Assembly: GCF_000335475.2 (NCBI RefSeq)
Contig: NZ_ANAH02000001.1
Span: forward strand, 372,001 to 436,000
Direction of reading: 5' to 3'
DNA: 64,000 bases
Origin: Cystobacter fuscus DSM 2262
Lineage (GTDB): Bacteria > Myxococcota > Myxococcia > Myxococcales > Myxococcaceae
Shown: positions 1 to 9,578 of the stretch, piece after piece
Numbering within the stretch: position 1 is the stretch's first letter
Layout: each line of letters starts with the position of its first letter
Position numbers and translations under genes: made by a program
Notes under the pieces: model-generated
Seen by the model: only the letters and a program-made list of their open reading frames with translations
Told to the model about the DNA's origin: nothing
The model's database searches: none

Positions 1-540
1 GTGCTGATGGACACCGTGGTGGCCAAGACGGGCTACCCCGAGGACATGCTGGAGATGGACCTCGACCTGGAGGCCGATCTCGGCATCGACACCGTCAAGC
101 AGGTGGACATCTTCGCGCGCACCCGCGAGGCCTTCGGCGTCTCGCGCGACCCCAACCGCGCCCTGCGTGACTTCAACACCCTGCGCAAGGTCATCGAGCA
201 CATCGTCGAGCGCGCGCAGCACGCGAGCCCGCCGGCCGCGGCGGCTCCCGCTCCGGCTCCGGCCGCGTCGGCCACCGCCACCGCCGCGGCGGCGCTCGCC
301 AAGGCCGCCGTGCCCGTCACCGTCTCCGAGGAGTCCTCGAAGCGCGCGGGGGGTGGGGGCGGGCAGCGCTCGGTGCGCGACGCGCTCTTCGCCCTGGACC
401 TGCGGCAGGTGGGCGCGAAGCAGGACGAGCTGAACCGGCTGGGCGAGGCGATGGCCTCGCGGGTGGGTGTCGCCGCGCCCGACATGGGCCAGGTGCGCAC
501 CTTCGGAGACCTCCTCCAACACTTCGTGAAGGACCGCTAG
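1..540 (+). CDS. PUFA/secondary-lipid synthase-type PKS, C-terminal fragment with ACP-like domain (5' truncated by window)
   Basis: The reading frame is open from the first base and ends at TAG 538-540, so this is the C-terminus of a larger protein. Residues about 1-70 form an acyl-carrier-protein-like helical domain with the pattern DLEADLGIDTVKQ. This has the look of ACP domains from PfaA-like iterative synthases, where the equivalent motif is LGIDS. The residue expected to carry phosphopantetheine is Thr (codon 91-93), not Ser. A roughly 45-residue Ala/Pro linker follows, then about 60 residues of unrecognised C-terminal sequence. The next gene starts 3 nt downstream and a PPTase closes the operon, so it should work with those proteins as an iterative lipid/polyketide synthase. 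Family is confident; product is unknown. Confidence 0.8.
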   Translation: MLMDTVVAKTGYPEDMLEMDLDLEADLGIDTVKQVDIFARTREAFGVSRDPNRALRDFNTLRKVIEHIVERAQHASPPAAAAPAPAPAASATATAAAALAKAAVPVTVSEESSKRAGGGGGQRSVRDALFALDLRQVGAKQDELNRLGEAMASRVGVAAPDMGQVRTFGDLLQHFVKDR

Positions 541-543
541 TCC

Positions 544-1467
544 GTGCAACCCGACACCTCACAATACCCCCTGGTGGAGGACGTGGCCGAGGTCTTCCGC
601 GGGGAGAGCGCGGTCGCCAAGCGCGACGTGCGCCTTCCCGTGGAGCTCGACGAGGAGACGCGCCCGCTGTCCGCGTCCCTGGAGCTGGAGTTCCTCGCCG
701 AGGTGGGCGCGCTCGTGTACCCGGACCGGGTGCTGGTGGGCATGCGGGACGTGCGCTGGTTCCTGCGCGCCCCGGTGCCCGCGGCCGCCGCGCGGCTGGT
801 GGGGCGCGCGCGCCGGGAGCAGGATGGTGAGGTCTCGGTCTTCCTGTCGCTGGAGCAGGAGAGCAGCGAGGAGCCCATCCCCGTCTGCCGCGCCATCCTC
901 CAGTTCGGCCAGGCCTATGGGCCCGCCCCCTGGCCCCAGCAGCAACGGCAGCTCGCGCCCCGCACGGAGAACCTCCAGAACGGGCGGCAGCTCTACACGA
1001 GCGTGGGCGGCCAGGGCGACCGCGTCCCCGAGTCGCTCCAGGTCGTCTCCTGGGCCCGGCTGTGTGAGCTGGGCCGCATCCAGGGAGGGCTCATCCACCC
1101 CCGGACGCTCTCCAAGGTCCTCCCCGCCAGCCGCATCCAGGTGGCCCCCGCCGCGCTCGAGGGGGCGCTGCACCTGGTGAAGTGGCTCTGGTACGCCTTC
1201 TCCGGCGAGGGCTCGCGCGAGATGGCGATGACCGACGCCAACTGGTACCGCATGCCGCGGCGGGACGAGCGGCTGCTGTGCGACGCTCGCTTGAGTGGCG
1301 CCGGCAGCGGCCTCGCCTCCTTCAACGCCCAGCTCCTCGGCCAGGACGGCATCCCCGTGCTCGAGTTGCGCGGCATCGGCATGGCCTCGCTGCCCTCCGA
1401 GGACACCACCCCCACCCTGCCCCGCGTCACCTGGCAGGCCTTCGTCAAGCTCCTGACCCCGCGATGA
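544..1467 (+). CDS. Degenerate double-hotdog (dehydratase-like) protein of the PKS operon
   Basis: 307 aa with a GTG start 3 nt after the upstream stop; its TGA overlaps the next ATG (ATGA at 1464-1467), so translation is probably coupled. The sequence has the spacing and hydrophobic pattern of a PKS/PUFA dehydratase: an N-terminal strand-rich half (about residues 20-110) and a second half with the PAALEGALHLVKW segment near residue 200, where an active DH would show LLDAAFQ. Neither the catalytic His nor the second-half Asp is evident. It therefore looks like a non-catalytic hotdog partner or scaffold for the neighbouring synthase. This is inference from pattern; a plain hypothetical protein is the alternative. 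Confidence 0.65.
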   Translation: MQPDTSQYPLVEDVAEVFRGESAVAKRDVRLPVELDEETRPLSASLELEFLAEVGALVYPDRVLVGMRDVRWFLRAPVPAAAARLVGRARREQDGEVSVFLSLEQESSEEPIPVCRAILQFGQAYGPAPWPQQQRQLAPRTENLQNGRQLYTSVGGQGDRVPESLQVVSWARLCELGRIQGGLIHPRTLSKVLPASRIQVAPAALEGALHLVKWLWYAFSGEGSREMAMTDANWYRMPRRDERLLCDARLSGAGSGLASFNAQLLGQDGIPVLELRGIGMASLPSEDTTPTLPRVTWQAFVKLLTPR

Positions 1468-4400
1468 CCTCCTCCGCGAACATCCCCCTGGCCATCATCG
1501 GACTCGGCTGCCGGCTGCCCGGCGCCGACACGCCCGCGCGCTTCATGAACCAGTCCCTCGAGGGGATGCGCGCCCTGACCCAGGCCCCGGAGGACTGGAA
1601 CGCCGGCCTGCCCGTGCACCATCCGCTCCTGGGCGGCTTCGTCCCCGAGGAGGGCAAGGATTGGAAGCAGTTCAAGCTGCCGCCCGCCCACGTGGAGAAG
1701 ATGCACCGCATGGAGCGGCTGCTGCACCTCACGCTCCTGCAGGCCACCCATGACGCCGGCTATGGCCCCGACAAGAGCCCGGGCAGCCGCTGCGCCATCT
1801 TCCTGGGCTCCACCGGCCTGGGCGTGGACCTGAAGACCGATCAGGCCCTGCGCCTGCGCGCCCCCGAGCTGAGAGATCATCTCGCCCCGCTGCTGGCCCA
1901 CAGGCCCGACGGCGCCCGGCTGCTGGCGGCCGTGGAGCGGCACGTGGAGCAGCACGCCCCGCCCATCATCACCGAGACGGTGCCCATGACGGCCACCATG
2001 GTGGCCAACCGCCTGTCCACCCTGCTCGACACGCGCGGCGGCCACCTCGCGGTCGACGCGGGCACGGCCTCGTCGCTGGCGGCGCTGCGGCTCGCCTCGC
2101 TCTCGCTCCAGCATGGCCAGTGCGACGTGGCGGTGGTGGGCGCGGTGGCGCCGCTGCTCAGCCCCTCCTCCTTCGGCCTGCTGGCCGCGCGCGGCTGGTT
2201 GGCGGAGCGCGAGCTGCTCGCGCTCGATGGGCGCTCCGCGGGCACGCTGCCCGGCGAGGGCGCCGTGGCGCTCGTGTTGTGCCGGCTGGATGACGCGCTG
2301 GCGGACAAGCAGCGCATCTACGCCGTGCTCCACGGCGTCACCGCCGAGGTGAACCTCAAGCAGGGCCTGTCGCGCCTGTCGCGCATGGTGGATCGCGCCG
2401 CGCGCGCCTGCCTGGACCTGAGTGGAGTGGAGGCCGAGCAGGTGCGGCACGTGGAGCTGCAGGCCTGCGGCGTGCCGGGCCTGGAGGACCAGGAGCTGCT
2501 CGGGCTCAAGGCGGCGCTCTCCGCGACACGCTCCGAGCCGCTGACCTTCTCCACGGCGGCGCCCCAGGTGGGCTTCCAGCAGGCGGCCAGCGGGCTCGTG
2601 TCGGTGATGCGCGCGGCGCTGTCGCTGCACGGCAACGTGCGCGCGCCCGTGGCCGGACTCACCTCGCCCCGGCCGGGCGCGGACGGGCTGTTGCACTGCC
2701 TCACCCGCCCGGAGCCGCTGCCGCCGCGCGCCTACGTGGGCGTCAGCAGCCTGGGCTGGAGCAACATGGCCTATCACGCGCTGCTCGGGCCCGCGCCCAC
2801 GCGCGAGGCGTGGACGGACATCCGCCCCGTGCGCCCGGCCGTGCAGAAGTTCGCCATCGTCGGCATGGGGGCGCTCGCGCCCGGAGCGCCGGATGCCCAG
2901 GCGCTGTGGACGAACACGGTGTCCAAGGCGGACGCCATCGGCGACCTGCCGACCTCGCGCTTCGACGTCAACCGCACCCTGGGCGCCCTCTTGAGCAAGA
3001 ACGAGGTGGTGCCCCGGCTGGCCGGCACGGTGGAGATTCCGCTCGCCGAGCCGCGCTGGCTCAAGCTGCCTCCCGCGCAGGCCGCGGCGTTGGACCCATC
3101 CGTCCCCATCTTCGTCAAGGCGGCGGAGGAGGCGCTCGGCCAGGCGGGCCACGAGCCCGGCGCGTGGAATGGCAAGCGCGTGCAGGTGGTGGTGGGCCAG
3201 TTGCCCGTGCGCTACAAGGAGTTCGAGATCGAGGTGCGCTTCGTCGGCGAGCGCTACCTCAAGCTGGCGGCGCAGGCCCTGCGCGCCGAGGGCCTCACCG
3301 ACGCCCAGGTGGCCCCCCTCATCGAGGCCGCGCGTGCCAACCTGGTCTCCAAGCTGCCCCCGCTGGATGAGAACACGTCCCAGTACTACTCGGGCATCGC
3401 CTGCGCGGCGCGGCTGGCCGCCCTGCATGACTTCAACGGCGGGGTGATGGCGGTGGACGCCGCGTGCGCCAGCTCTCCCGCGGCGCTGCACGCGGGCATG
3501 CTCGCGCTGAGCAACCGCGACGTCGACGTCGTGGTGGCTGGCGGCGTGGCCTTCAACCTGGTGCCCGAGTACGCCGCCGCCCTGGCCGCGCTCGGCATCC
3601 TCTCGCCGCGCGGGACCTTCCCCTTCGACGATCGCGCCGATGGCTTCGTGCCGGCCGAGGGCGCGGGCGCGGTGGTCATCAAGCGCCTGGAGGACGCGGA
3701 GGCGCAGAAGGACCGCATCATCGCCGTCATCTCCGGCATCGGCTTCTCCAGTGACGGACGGGGCACCAGCGTGTTCGCGCCCAACCCCAAGGGACAGGCG
3801 CGCGCGGTGGAGCGCGCCCTGGAGGACGCGAAGATCCACCCGGACCAGATGGGCCTCCTGGAGGCGCACGGCACGGGCACGCGCATGGGAGACAGCGCGG
3901 AGGCCACCGCCTATGGCGAGGCCTTCCAGTCGCGTGGGCGCGACAACCCCGTGCCCATGGGCACGCTCAAGTCGCAGATCGGCCACACCTCGTCGGCCAG
4001 CGGCATCCTCGCCCTCATCAAGACGGCCTTCGCGGTGAGCGAGGCGTACCTGCCGCCCATGAACGGCGGCGAGTTCCCCAAGGCGGAGATTCCCTTCGAC
4101 AAGCTGCCCATCGCCCTGTCGCTCGAGGGCCGTCCGTGGCCGGCGCCCCGGGAAGGCAAGCGTTACGCGGGAGTGAGCTCGTTCGGCGCGGGTGGCACCA
4201 ACTACCACGTCATCCTGGAGGAGCACGGCAACGTCCACCGCAAGCCCCAGACGGTGGACCCGCAGAGCCTCACCTCGGGCCATCCCCTGCCCAGCCGCGG
4301 CCTGTCCGCGCAGCGCTGGAGCGTGGACCTGGTGCCGCTGGCGCTCTCGTCGGAGAAGCGCTACCCGCTCGCGGGCCGCAAGCTGCTCTTGCTCGGGGAC

Positions 4401-6854
4401 GAGCCGGGCCTCGTCGCCGCCTTCAGCCGCCTGCTCGTGGGCAAGGGCGTGCGCCTGGCCACGGTGCAGGTGACGGGCCTCACCGACGCGCTGGAGGTGG
4501 AGCGCCGCGTGCGCATGGCCAGCGCGGAGCTGGGAGGAGCGGATGGCGTCATCGACCTGGGCGCCTTCGGTCCGGTGGAGTACTTCCTCACGCTGGGCAG
4601 CGCCCGCTTCGCGCGCCGCATGGCGGAGACCACGGCGCGCTGGCACGGCACCGGCCGCGCGCTCTACGAGCGGATGCGGGACGCCAAGGGGCGCAACGCC
4701 TGCTACGTGGCCGTCACCACCATGGGCGGTGACTTCGGCTTCGTGGGAGATGGCGGCAACGTGATGGGCGGCGCGCTCGCGGGCTTCCTCAAGGGGCTCA
4801 AGCAGGAGCTGCCCTCCACGGTCGTCAAGACGATCGACTTCGAGCCCCGCGTGTCGCACTGGGTGGTGGCGGAGACGGTGGCGCGCGAGCTGGAGGAAGG
4901 CAGTGATCGCACGGAGATCGGCTACCTGGCGGGCCGCCGCTTCGTGGTGGGGCTGCGCCGCTCGGACTTCTCCCAGGAAGACAACACGGTGCTGCGGCGG
5001 GTGGACCCGAGCTGGGTGCTGCTCTTCTCCGGAGGCGGGCGCGGCGCCGTCTTCGAGGTGGCCAAGGCGGTGGCGAGACTGGGCCCCAAGGTGATCGTCA
5101 CCGGGCGCACCCCCACGCCCACGGGAGACGAGCCCTACCTGGCGCTGGACGACGCGGACTTCGAGAACTACCGCAAGGAGGAGATGGTGCGCCGCAAGAA
5201 GGCGGACCCGTCCCTCACGGTGGTGCGCTTCAACGAGATGTTCGAGTCCTACGTCCGGGCACGCGAGCTGTGGCGCAACCTCCAGGAGGTGTACGCCCAG
5301 GGCCTGTCCATCGAGTACGAGACGTGCGACGTGCGCAGCGCCACGGACGTGCGGGCCATGGTGGACCGGGTGCGCGAGTACCACGGCCACATCGACGGCA
5401 TCGTCCACGGCGCCATGGTGGAGTCCTCCAAGAGCCTGCCCGACAAGACGCCCGGCATCGTGGCCTCCACCATGGCGGTGAAGGTGCTCGGCCTCATCAA
5501 CCTGCTGGAGGCCACGCGGCGCGATGACCTGAAGCTGATGATGTGCTTCGGCTCGGGCGCGGGCCGCTTCGGCAACAAGGGCCAGGCGGACTACAGCGCC
5601 GCCAATGACTTGATGAGCAAGTGCGCCATGGCGTACGCGCACCGGGCCCGGCCCCACATGCGCTGCGTCACCATCGACTGGACGGCGTGGGAAGGCGTGG
5701 GCGCCGCGGCGCGGCAGATGGACGTGGTGCAGAACACCGGCGTGTCCTTCATCACCCCGGCGGAGGGCGCCTACTGGTTCATCAACGAGCTGATGCTCGG
5801 CCGCTCCGAGCGCGAGGTGGCCATCTTCGACGAGCGGCTCTTCCGCGAGTGGCCCTTCCTGGGCGCCTCCGCGGACGGCCCGGACGCGCGCACCGTGTAC
5901 GACGACCGCGGCTTCCTGCTCGTGCGCTCGGACTACCCGATGCTCGACTGCGTGGAGCGCCATGACGCCGAGGGGCTCATCGCCACGCGCACGTTCGACC
6001 TGAGGACGGACCCGTTCGTGCTCCAGCACCAGCTGGACTCGGTGCCCATCATGCCCGGCACCTTCGGCTTCGAGATGCTGGGCGAGACGGCCTCCCTCTT
6101 CCGCCCGGACCTCTCCGTGCTGCGCGCGGAGAACCTGCGCATCGAGACGCCGCTCAAGTTCTTCAAGGCCCCGCTCACCGGCGAGCGCGCCAAGGGCAAG
6201 CCCGTCCACGTCACCCTCACCGCCAAGGTGCTCAAGCGCCAGGGCGACGAGCTGACGCTCTACGTGGAGTCCAGCAGTGACCTGGCGCTGGGCGGGCGCT
6301 CCGAGCAGACCCAGCGGCGCATCCACCAGCAGGGCATCTTCGTGCTCGGACCACCGCCGCCCGCGGAGGCCAGCCAGGGCAAGCTGCCCGAGGCGCTCCC
6401 TGGCGCGCGCGCGCGCTCCATCTTCCACCTGGCCAAGGAGCCCCTGTACCTGGGTCCGCTCTTCTGCCGCGCGGAATGGGTCTACGTGGGCGAGCGCGAG
6501 GTGGAGGGCATCATCCGCGCGCCCCGGCAGCGGGAGATCTTCACGCACGTGGCCAGGCCCCGCTTCCAGTTGGATCCGCTCCTGCTCGACGCCGCCTTCC
6601 AGGTGGCGGCCAACTGGGACGGACACCACAACAACCTCGTGTCGGTGCCCATGGGCGTGGACCACCTGGTGCGCGGGCGCCAGCGGCGGCTCGGCGAGTC
6701 GGGCCACGTCAAGGCGCGGATGATGCGGGTGGAGGGCGAGGACGTCATCTACGACTTCGAGGTGCGGGGCGAGGACGGCGCGCTGCTCTTGGGCGGCAGC
6801 GGGCTGTGGTTCCGGCGGCTGCGCCGGGGTGAGCAGCGGAGTGCGGAGAGCTGA
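1464..6854 (+). CDS. Iterative type I PKS / PUFA-synthase-like protein, KS(inactive)-KS-KR-DH
   Basis: 1796 aa. Residues about 5-455 are a ketosynthase fold without catalytic residues: the active-site region reads VDAGTASSL with Thr201 in place of Cys, and HGTGT and the second His are gone, so it resembles a chain-length factor. Residues about 480-920 are an intact KS with C668 (VDAACASS), H802 (HGTGTRMGD) and H841 (IGHTSSASG). A ketoreductase follows with a Gly-rich loop near residue 1190 and catalytic Tyr1377 (QADYSAAN). A hotdog dehydratase closes the protein, with H1522 (LQHQLDSVPIMPG) and D1709 (LLLDAAFQ). No AT or ACP is visible, so the upstream protein must supply them. The order with a downstream PPTase recalls PUFA, heterocyst-glycolipid and enediyne-type iterative synthases. 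It probably makes a reduced or partly unsaturated acyl chain; the product cannot be read from sequence. Confidence 0.85.
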   Translation: MTSSANIPLAIIGLGCRLPGADTPARFMNQSLEGMRALTQAPEDWNAGLPVHHPLLGGFVPEEGKDWKQFKLPPAHVEKMHRMERLLHLTLLQATHDAGYGPDKSPGSRCAIFLGSTGLGVDLKTDQALRLRAPELRDHLAPLLAHRPDGARLLAAVERHVEQHAPPIITETVPMTATMVANRLSTLLDTRGGHLAVDAGTASSLAALRLASLSLQHGQCDVAVVGAVAPLLSPSSFGLLAARGWLAERELLALDGRSAGTLPGEGAVALVLCRLDDALADKQRIYAVLHGVTAEVNLKQGLSRLSRMVDRAARACLDLSGVEAEQVRHVELQACGVPGLEDQELLGLKAALSATRSEPLTFSTAAPQVGFQQAASGLVSVMRAALSLHGNVRAPVAGLTSPRPGADGLLHCLTRPEPLPPRAYVGVSSLGWSNMAYHALLGPAPTREAWTDIRPVRPAVQKFAIVGMGALAPGAPDAQALWTNTVSKADAIGDLPTSRFDVNRTLGALLSKNEVVPRLAGTVEIPLAEPRWLKLPPAQAAALDPSVPIFVKAAEEALGQAGHEPGAWNGKRVQVVVGQLPVRYKEFEIEVRFVGERYLKLAAQALRAEGLTDAQVAPLIEAARANLVSKLPPLDENTSQYYSGIACAARLAALHDFNGGVMAVDAACASSPAALHAGMLALSNRDVDVVVAGGVAFNLVPEYAAALAALGILSPRGTFPFDDRADGFVPAEGAGAVVIKRLEDAEAQKDRIIAVISGIGFSSDGRGTSVFAPNPKGQARAVERALEDAKIHPDQMGLLEAHGTGTRMGDSAEATAYGEAFQSRGRDNPVPMGTLKSQIGHTSSASGILALIKTAFAVSEAYLPPMNGGEFPKAEIPFDKLPIALSLEGRPWPAPREGKRYAGVSSFGAGGTNYHVILEEHGNVHRKPQTVDPQSLTSGHPLPSRGLSAQRWSVDLVPLALSSEKRYPLAGRKLLLLGDEPGLVAAFSRLLVGKGVRLATVQVTGLTDALEVERRVRMASAELGGADGVIDLGAFGPVEYFLTLGSARFARRMAETTARWHGTGRALYERMRDAKGRNACYVAVTTMGGDFGFVGDGGNVMGGALAGFLKGLKQELPSTVVKTIDFEPRVSHWVVAETVARELEEGSDRTEIGYLAGRRFVVGLRRSDFSQEDNTVLRRVDPSWVLLFSGGGRGAVFEVAKAVARLGPKVIVTGRTPTPTGDEPYLALDDADFENYRKEEMVRRKKADPSLTVVRFNEMFESYVRARELWRNLQEVYAQGLSIEYETCDVRSATDVRAMVDRVREYHGHIDGIVHGAMVESSKSLPDKTPGIVASTMAVKVLGLINLLEATRRDDLKLMMCFGSGAGRFGNKGQADYSAANDLMSKCAMAYAHRARPHMRCVTIDWTAWEGVGAAARQMDVVQNTGVSFITPAEGAYWFINELMLGRSEREVAIFDERLFREWPFLGASADGPDARTVYDDRGFLLVRSDYPMLDCVERHDAEGLIATRTFDLRTDPFVLQHQLDSVPIMPGTFGFEMLGETASLFRPDLSVLRAENLRIETPLKFFKAPLTGERAKGKPVHVTLTAKVLKRQGDELTLYVESSSDLALGGRSEQTQRRIHQQGIFVLGPPPPAEASQGKLPEALPGARARSIFHLAKEPLYLGPLFCRAEWVYVGEREVEGIIRAPRQREIFTHVARPRFQLDPLLLDAAFQVAANWDGHHNNLVSVPMGVDHLVRGRQRRLGESGHVKARMMRVEGEDVIYDFEVRGEDGALLLGGSGLWFRRLRRGEQRSAES

Positions 6855-7530
6855 GCGGCTCCAGCTCCCCGGCGGGCGGGAGCTCTTCCTGGGCTGGGCC
6901 GAGGTGGGGGCGGAGGACGACGCCACCCTCCGCGGCCTGGAGCGCGAGGGGCTCGCCCGGTGCCGCACGGCCAAGCGGCGGCGGGAGTTCGTCGCGGGCC
7001 GGCTCGCCGCGCACCGCGCCCTCGAGCGCCTGGAGCCCGGAGCCCGGGCGGAGGTGACGGCGCGCGCCGAGGGGCCGGACGCGGGCCGCCCGGTGCTCGT
7101 ACCCGAGCGGGGACTCGCGCTGTCCATCTCCCACTCCACGGGCCTGGCGGTGGCGGCGCTCGCGCGCGGCGGCGCGCTGGGGGTGGACCTGGAAGAGCGG
7201 GTGGAGGCGGGCGAGGCCTTCCTCGAGGAGGCCTTCGCTCCGGGTGAGCGCGCGGGCTACGCCAGCGTGTGCGGAGCGGAGGTGGACGCCACCACCGCCG
7301 CCTGGGCGATGAAGGAAGCGGTGCTCAAGGTGTGGGGCGTGGGGCTGCGCGCCCCCTTGCAGAAGGTGGCGGTGCGCCCCGTGCTGCTCCACGCGCACGC
7401 GGGGCTCCTGGCCCTGCGGGTGAAGCTCGACACGTGGGAGCTGCCCCCGGGGCTCTGCGAGCCCCCGTCCGTCCTGGACGCGCTGCTGCTCACGGACGGC
7501 ACGGGGCGGGTGCTGGCGGCCGCCGGCTGA
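6829..7530 (+). CDS. 4'-phosphopantetheinyl transferase (Sfp-type)
   Basis: 233 aa from GTG 6829, overlapping the PKS end by 26 nt; GTG 6841 is an alternative start. The family hallmarks are present: a basic N-terminal segment RRREFVAGRLAAHRAL, the LSISHS motif, GVDLEER (Mg2+/CoA binding Asp and Glu) and WAMKEAVLK (the WxxKEAxxK signature). The length fits Sfp-type enzymes. It transfers phosphopantetheine from CoA to carrier domains, presumably those of the upstream synthase. Its position as last gene of the operon matches the PfaE arrangement known from PUFA clusters. Confidence 0.9.
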   Translation: MSSGVRRAERLQLPGGRELFLGWAEVGAEDDATLRGLEREGLARCRTAKRRREFVAGRLAAHRALERLEPGARAEVTARAEGPDAGRPVLVPERGLALSISHSTGLAVAALARGGALGVDLEERVEAGEAFLEEAFAPGERAGYASVCGAEVDATTAAWAMKEAVLKVWGVGLRAPLQKVAVRPVLLHAHAGLLALRVKLDTWELPPGLCEPPSVLDALLLTDGTGRVLAAAG

Positions 7531-7540
7531 CGGCCGCCAG
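7513..7540. terminator. Hairpin between converging PPTase and chemoreceptor genes
   Basis: CTGGCGGCC (7513-7521) and GGCCGCCAG (7532-7540) form a perfect 9-bp stem with a 10-nt loop; the stem overlaps the PPTase stop codon. No T-tract follows, so termination activity is inferred from position only. Confidence 0.45.
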
Positions 7541-7557
7541 GGTTGCTTCCGGGTCCG

Positions 7558-9390
7558 CTAGGCCCGCTCGGCCCGCTCGGCCGAGGAAGCCTCCTCGGCG
7601 CTCAGGGCGGTCTGGAAGTTGTACTCCTCGACGAAGGACGTCACGCGCGAGGCCACGATGCGCATGTGGTCCGCGGCCTCGTCGCTCGTGCGCAGACTCG
7701 CCATCGTCTGATCCATGATCTTCGTGAGATCATTCACCGCCTGGAAGATCTGCCCGATGCCCTGGTTCTGCTGGGTGACGGCCGCGGAGATCTGCCGCAC
7801 GGAGTTCACGTTGTCGCGCACGATGCCCGACAGCTGCTTGATGTTGTCGCCGAAGGAGCGCAGCTGCTGCACGCTGCCCTGCACCTTGCCCGAGCCGCTC
7901 TCCGTCATGTCGGCCGTGGCGCGGATGGACTCGCTCAAGTCCTGCAGGATGTTCTGCACGTTGTAGGTGGCCTTGACGGACTGGTCCGCCAGGCTGCGGA
8001 TCTCCCGCGCCACCACACTGAAGCCCTTGCCGTGCTCACCCGAGCGCACCGCCTCGATGGCGGCGTTGAGCGCCAGCATGGTGGAGCGGTCCGCCAGGCT
8101 CTTCACCGTGGTGGTGATGTTGGCGATCTGCTGCGCCCGCTCATCCAGCGAGCGGATGCTCTGCGCCATCTGCACCACCTGCTGCTGGATTTCATGCATG
8201 CCCGCGAGGCTCTGCTCGAGCGCCGCTTCGCCCGCGCGGCCGATCTGATCCGCGCGCTCGGCCTGCTGCAACACGTCCTCCGCCTTCTGGGCGGCGACCA
8301 TCGACGTCTGGCGGATCTCCTGGGCGGTGACCTGGGTCTCCTGCAGCGCCGCGGCCTGGATGGAGAGCGCCTCGGTCTGCTCCTTGTGCGAGCTGTTGAG
8401 CCGTCCGGCCGAGGAGCCCAACGTCTGCGCCGAGTCACTGAGCGACGAGGAGAAGGTGCGCAACCGCTCGAACGCGGAGGCGGTGGCCATGGACAGATCA
8501 CCCACCTCGTCGGTGGAGACCCAGTACGGCAGCGCCGGCCGGCCCGAGGCGATGGAACCGATGGACTTCTGCACGGCGCCCGAGCCCTCGCTCTGGTGGC
8601 GAGCGATTTCCCAGGCGCACCACGCCGCGGCGAAGGTCATGAACCCACCGACGCCCACGATGGGAACGACGAGCGAGTCCAGGATGCCAATCACCCGCGT
8701 CTGCACGAGCGTGAGGAGCGTCGGGGCCACCTCCGACAGCTCCGCGAACAAGCTCTCGTAACCACTGCCGCTCTTCTTCGAGATGATCATCCCCGTCACC
8801 GTCAGCGTGGCGAACACGAAGATGGCGAAGCAGTAGGGCAGGAACCAACGCTGCTTGGGCCACAGGAAGCCGCGCTCGTCGTCGATGCGCAGCTGCGGGT
8901 ACTTGTGCAGCTCCTCGATGGCATGGGGCCGCAGCACGCGCTCCATGCGCAGCGCCATGCGGATGCCGACGACCATCGCCAGCAGGCCGAAGGCGAGCAT
9001 CGACTGGGGGATGATCCACGGATTCAGGTCGTACTTCACCACGGGCCAGGTGGCCCACGTGATACAGGAGCCCTGGTAGGCCAGCATCACGCCGATCTCG
9101 ATCTTGCGCGGGGCCTTGAGGATGCGCCGCAGACGCTCACCCGGCAGGTCCTCGGGCCGCGGCGTCACGGCGCTCGTCACGAAGTGGCGGATCACGAAGA
9201 ACGTGATGACGTTGCCGAAAATGGGCGTGTTGCACGTCGCGTTGATGAGGAAGACCTTCAGGGCCAGTTTGGACTCCAGGCCCATCACCAACGTGAGCAG
9301 GTAGGCCACCGGCACCAGCGCGGTCAACATCGCGAACTGCTGCTCCAGGTAGCAACGCCAGACCAGACGCTTCAACTCAGGCTTGTTCAT
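7558..9390 (-). CDS. Membrane methyl-accepting chemotaxis protein without periplasmic sensor domain
   Basis: 610 aa. The first half has about six hydrophobic segments (near residues 20-40, 50-70, 100-115, 130-150, 185-210, 240-265) joined by short loops, so no classical extracytoplasmic ligand domain is present. A HAMP-like AS2 segment (DEVGDLSMATASAFERL) lies near residue 310. A long coiled coil follows, and the kinase-contact tip near residues 430-465 (LALNAAIEAVRSGEHGKGF) is the universally conserved MCP signature with small changes. It should signal to CheA/CheW-type proteins; sensing probably occurs within or at the membrane. An AGGA ribosome site precedes the ATG. It stands alone, with no che genes nearby. 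Confidence 0.9.
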   Translation of the reverse strand: MNKPELKRLVWRCYLEQQFAMLTALVPVAYLLTLVMGLESKLALKVFLINATCNTPIFGNVITFFVIRHFVTSAVTPRPEDLPGERLRRILKAPRKIEIGVMLAYQGSCITWATWPVVKYDLNPWIIPQSMLAFGLLAMVVGIRMALRMERVLRPHAIEELHKYPQLRIDDERGFLWPKQRWFLPYCFAIFVFATLTVTGMIISKKSGSGYESLFAELSEVAPTLLTLVQTRVIGILDSLVVPIVGVGGFMTFAAAWCAWEIARHQSEGSGAVQKSIGSIASGRPALPYWVSTDEVGDLSMATASAFERLRTFSSSLSDSAQTLGSSAGRLNSSHKEQTEALSIQAAALQETQVTAQEIRQTSMVAAQKAEDVLQQAERADQIGRAGEAALEQSLAGMHEIQQQVVQMAQSIRSLDERAQQIANITTTVKSLADRSTMLALNAAIEAVRSGEHGKGFSVVAREIRSLADQSVKATYNVQNILQDLSESIRATADMTESGSGKVQGSVQQLRSFGDNIKQLSGIVRDNVNSVRQISAAVTQQNQGIGQIFQAVNDLTKIMDQTMASLRTSDEAADHMRIVASRVTSFVEEYNFQTALSAEEASSAERAERA

Positions 9391-9578
9391 CGCGTTTTCA
9401 TCCTAGCACCGTTTTTTCCCGCGCCGCTGTTTCACGCCGCGGATCATCCCGCCCGGAGAAGCTCCCGGCCTCCTCGGGCGGAGGGCAGGAGAGGAGCCTG
9501 AGAGGTCCCTCGCGCCCGACCCGATTCGACAGGGCGGGTCACGCTCGGCGGCCAGGCTCCACGGGGCCTCCGGGTGGC

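Noticed and set aside
993-7139. Very long minus-strand reading frame (over 2000 codons) opposite the PKS gene
   Set aside because: A by-product of high GC and codon bias of the plus-strand PKS; it has no recognisable domains (His/Arg/Ala-rich) while the plus strand has intact catalytic motifs.
7543-9501. Plus-strand 652-codon frame opposite the chemoreceptor
   Set aside because: Antisense shadow; the minus strand carries a full MCP signalling domain.
9400-9578. Possible terminator between the SDR and chemoreceptor genes
   Set aside because: Only 5-6 bp stems could be drawn and none is positioned well after the SDR stop.
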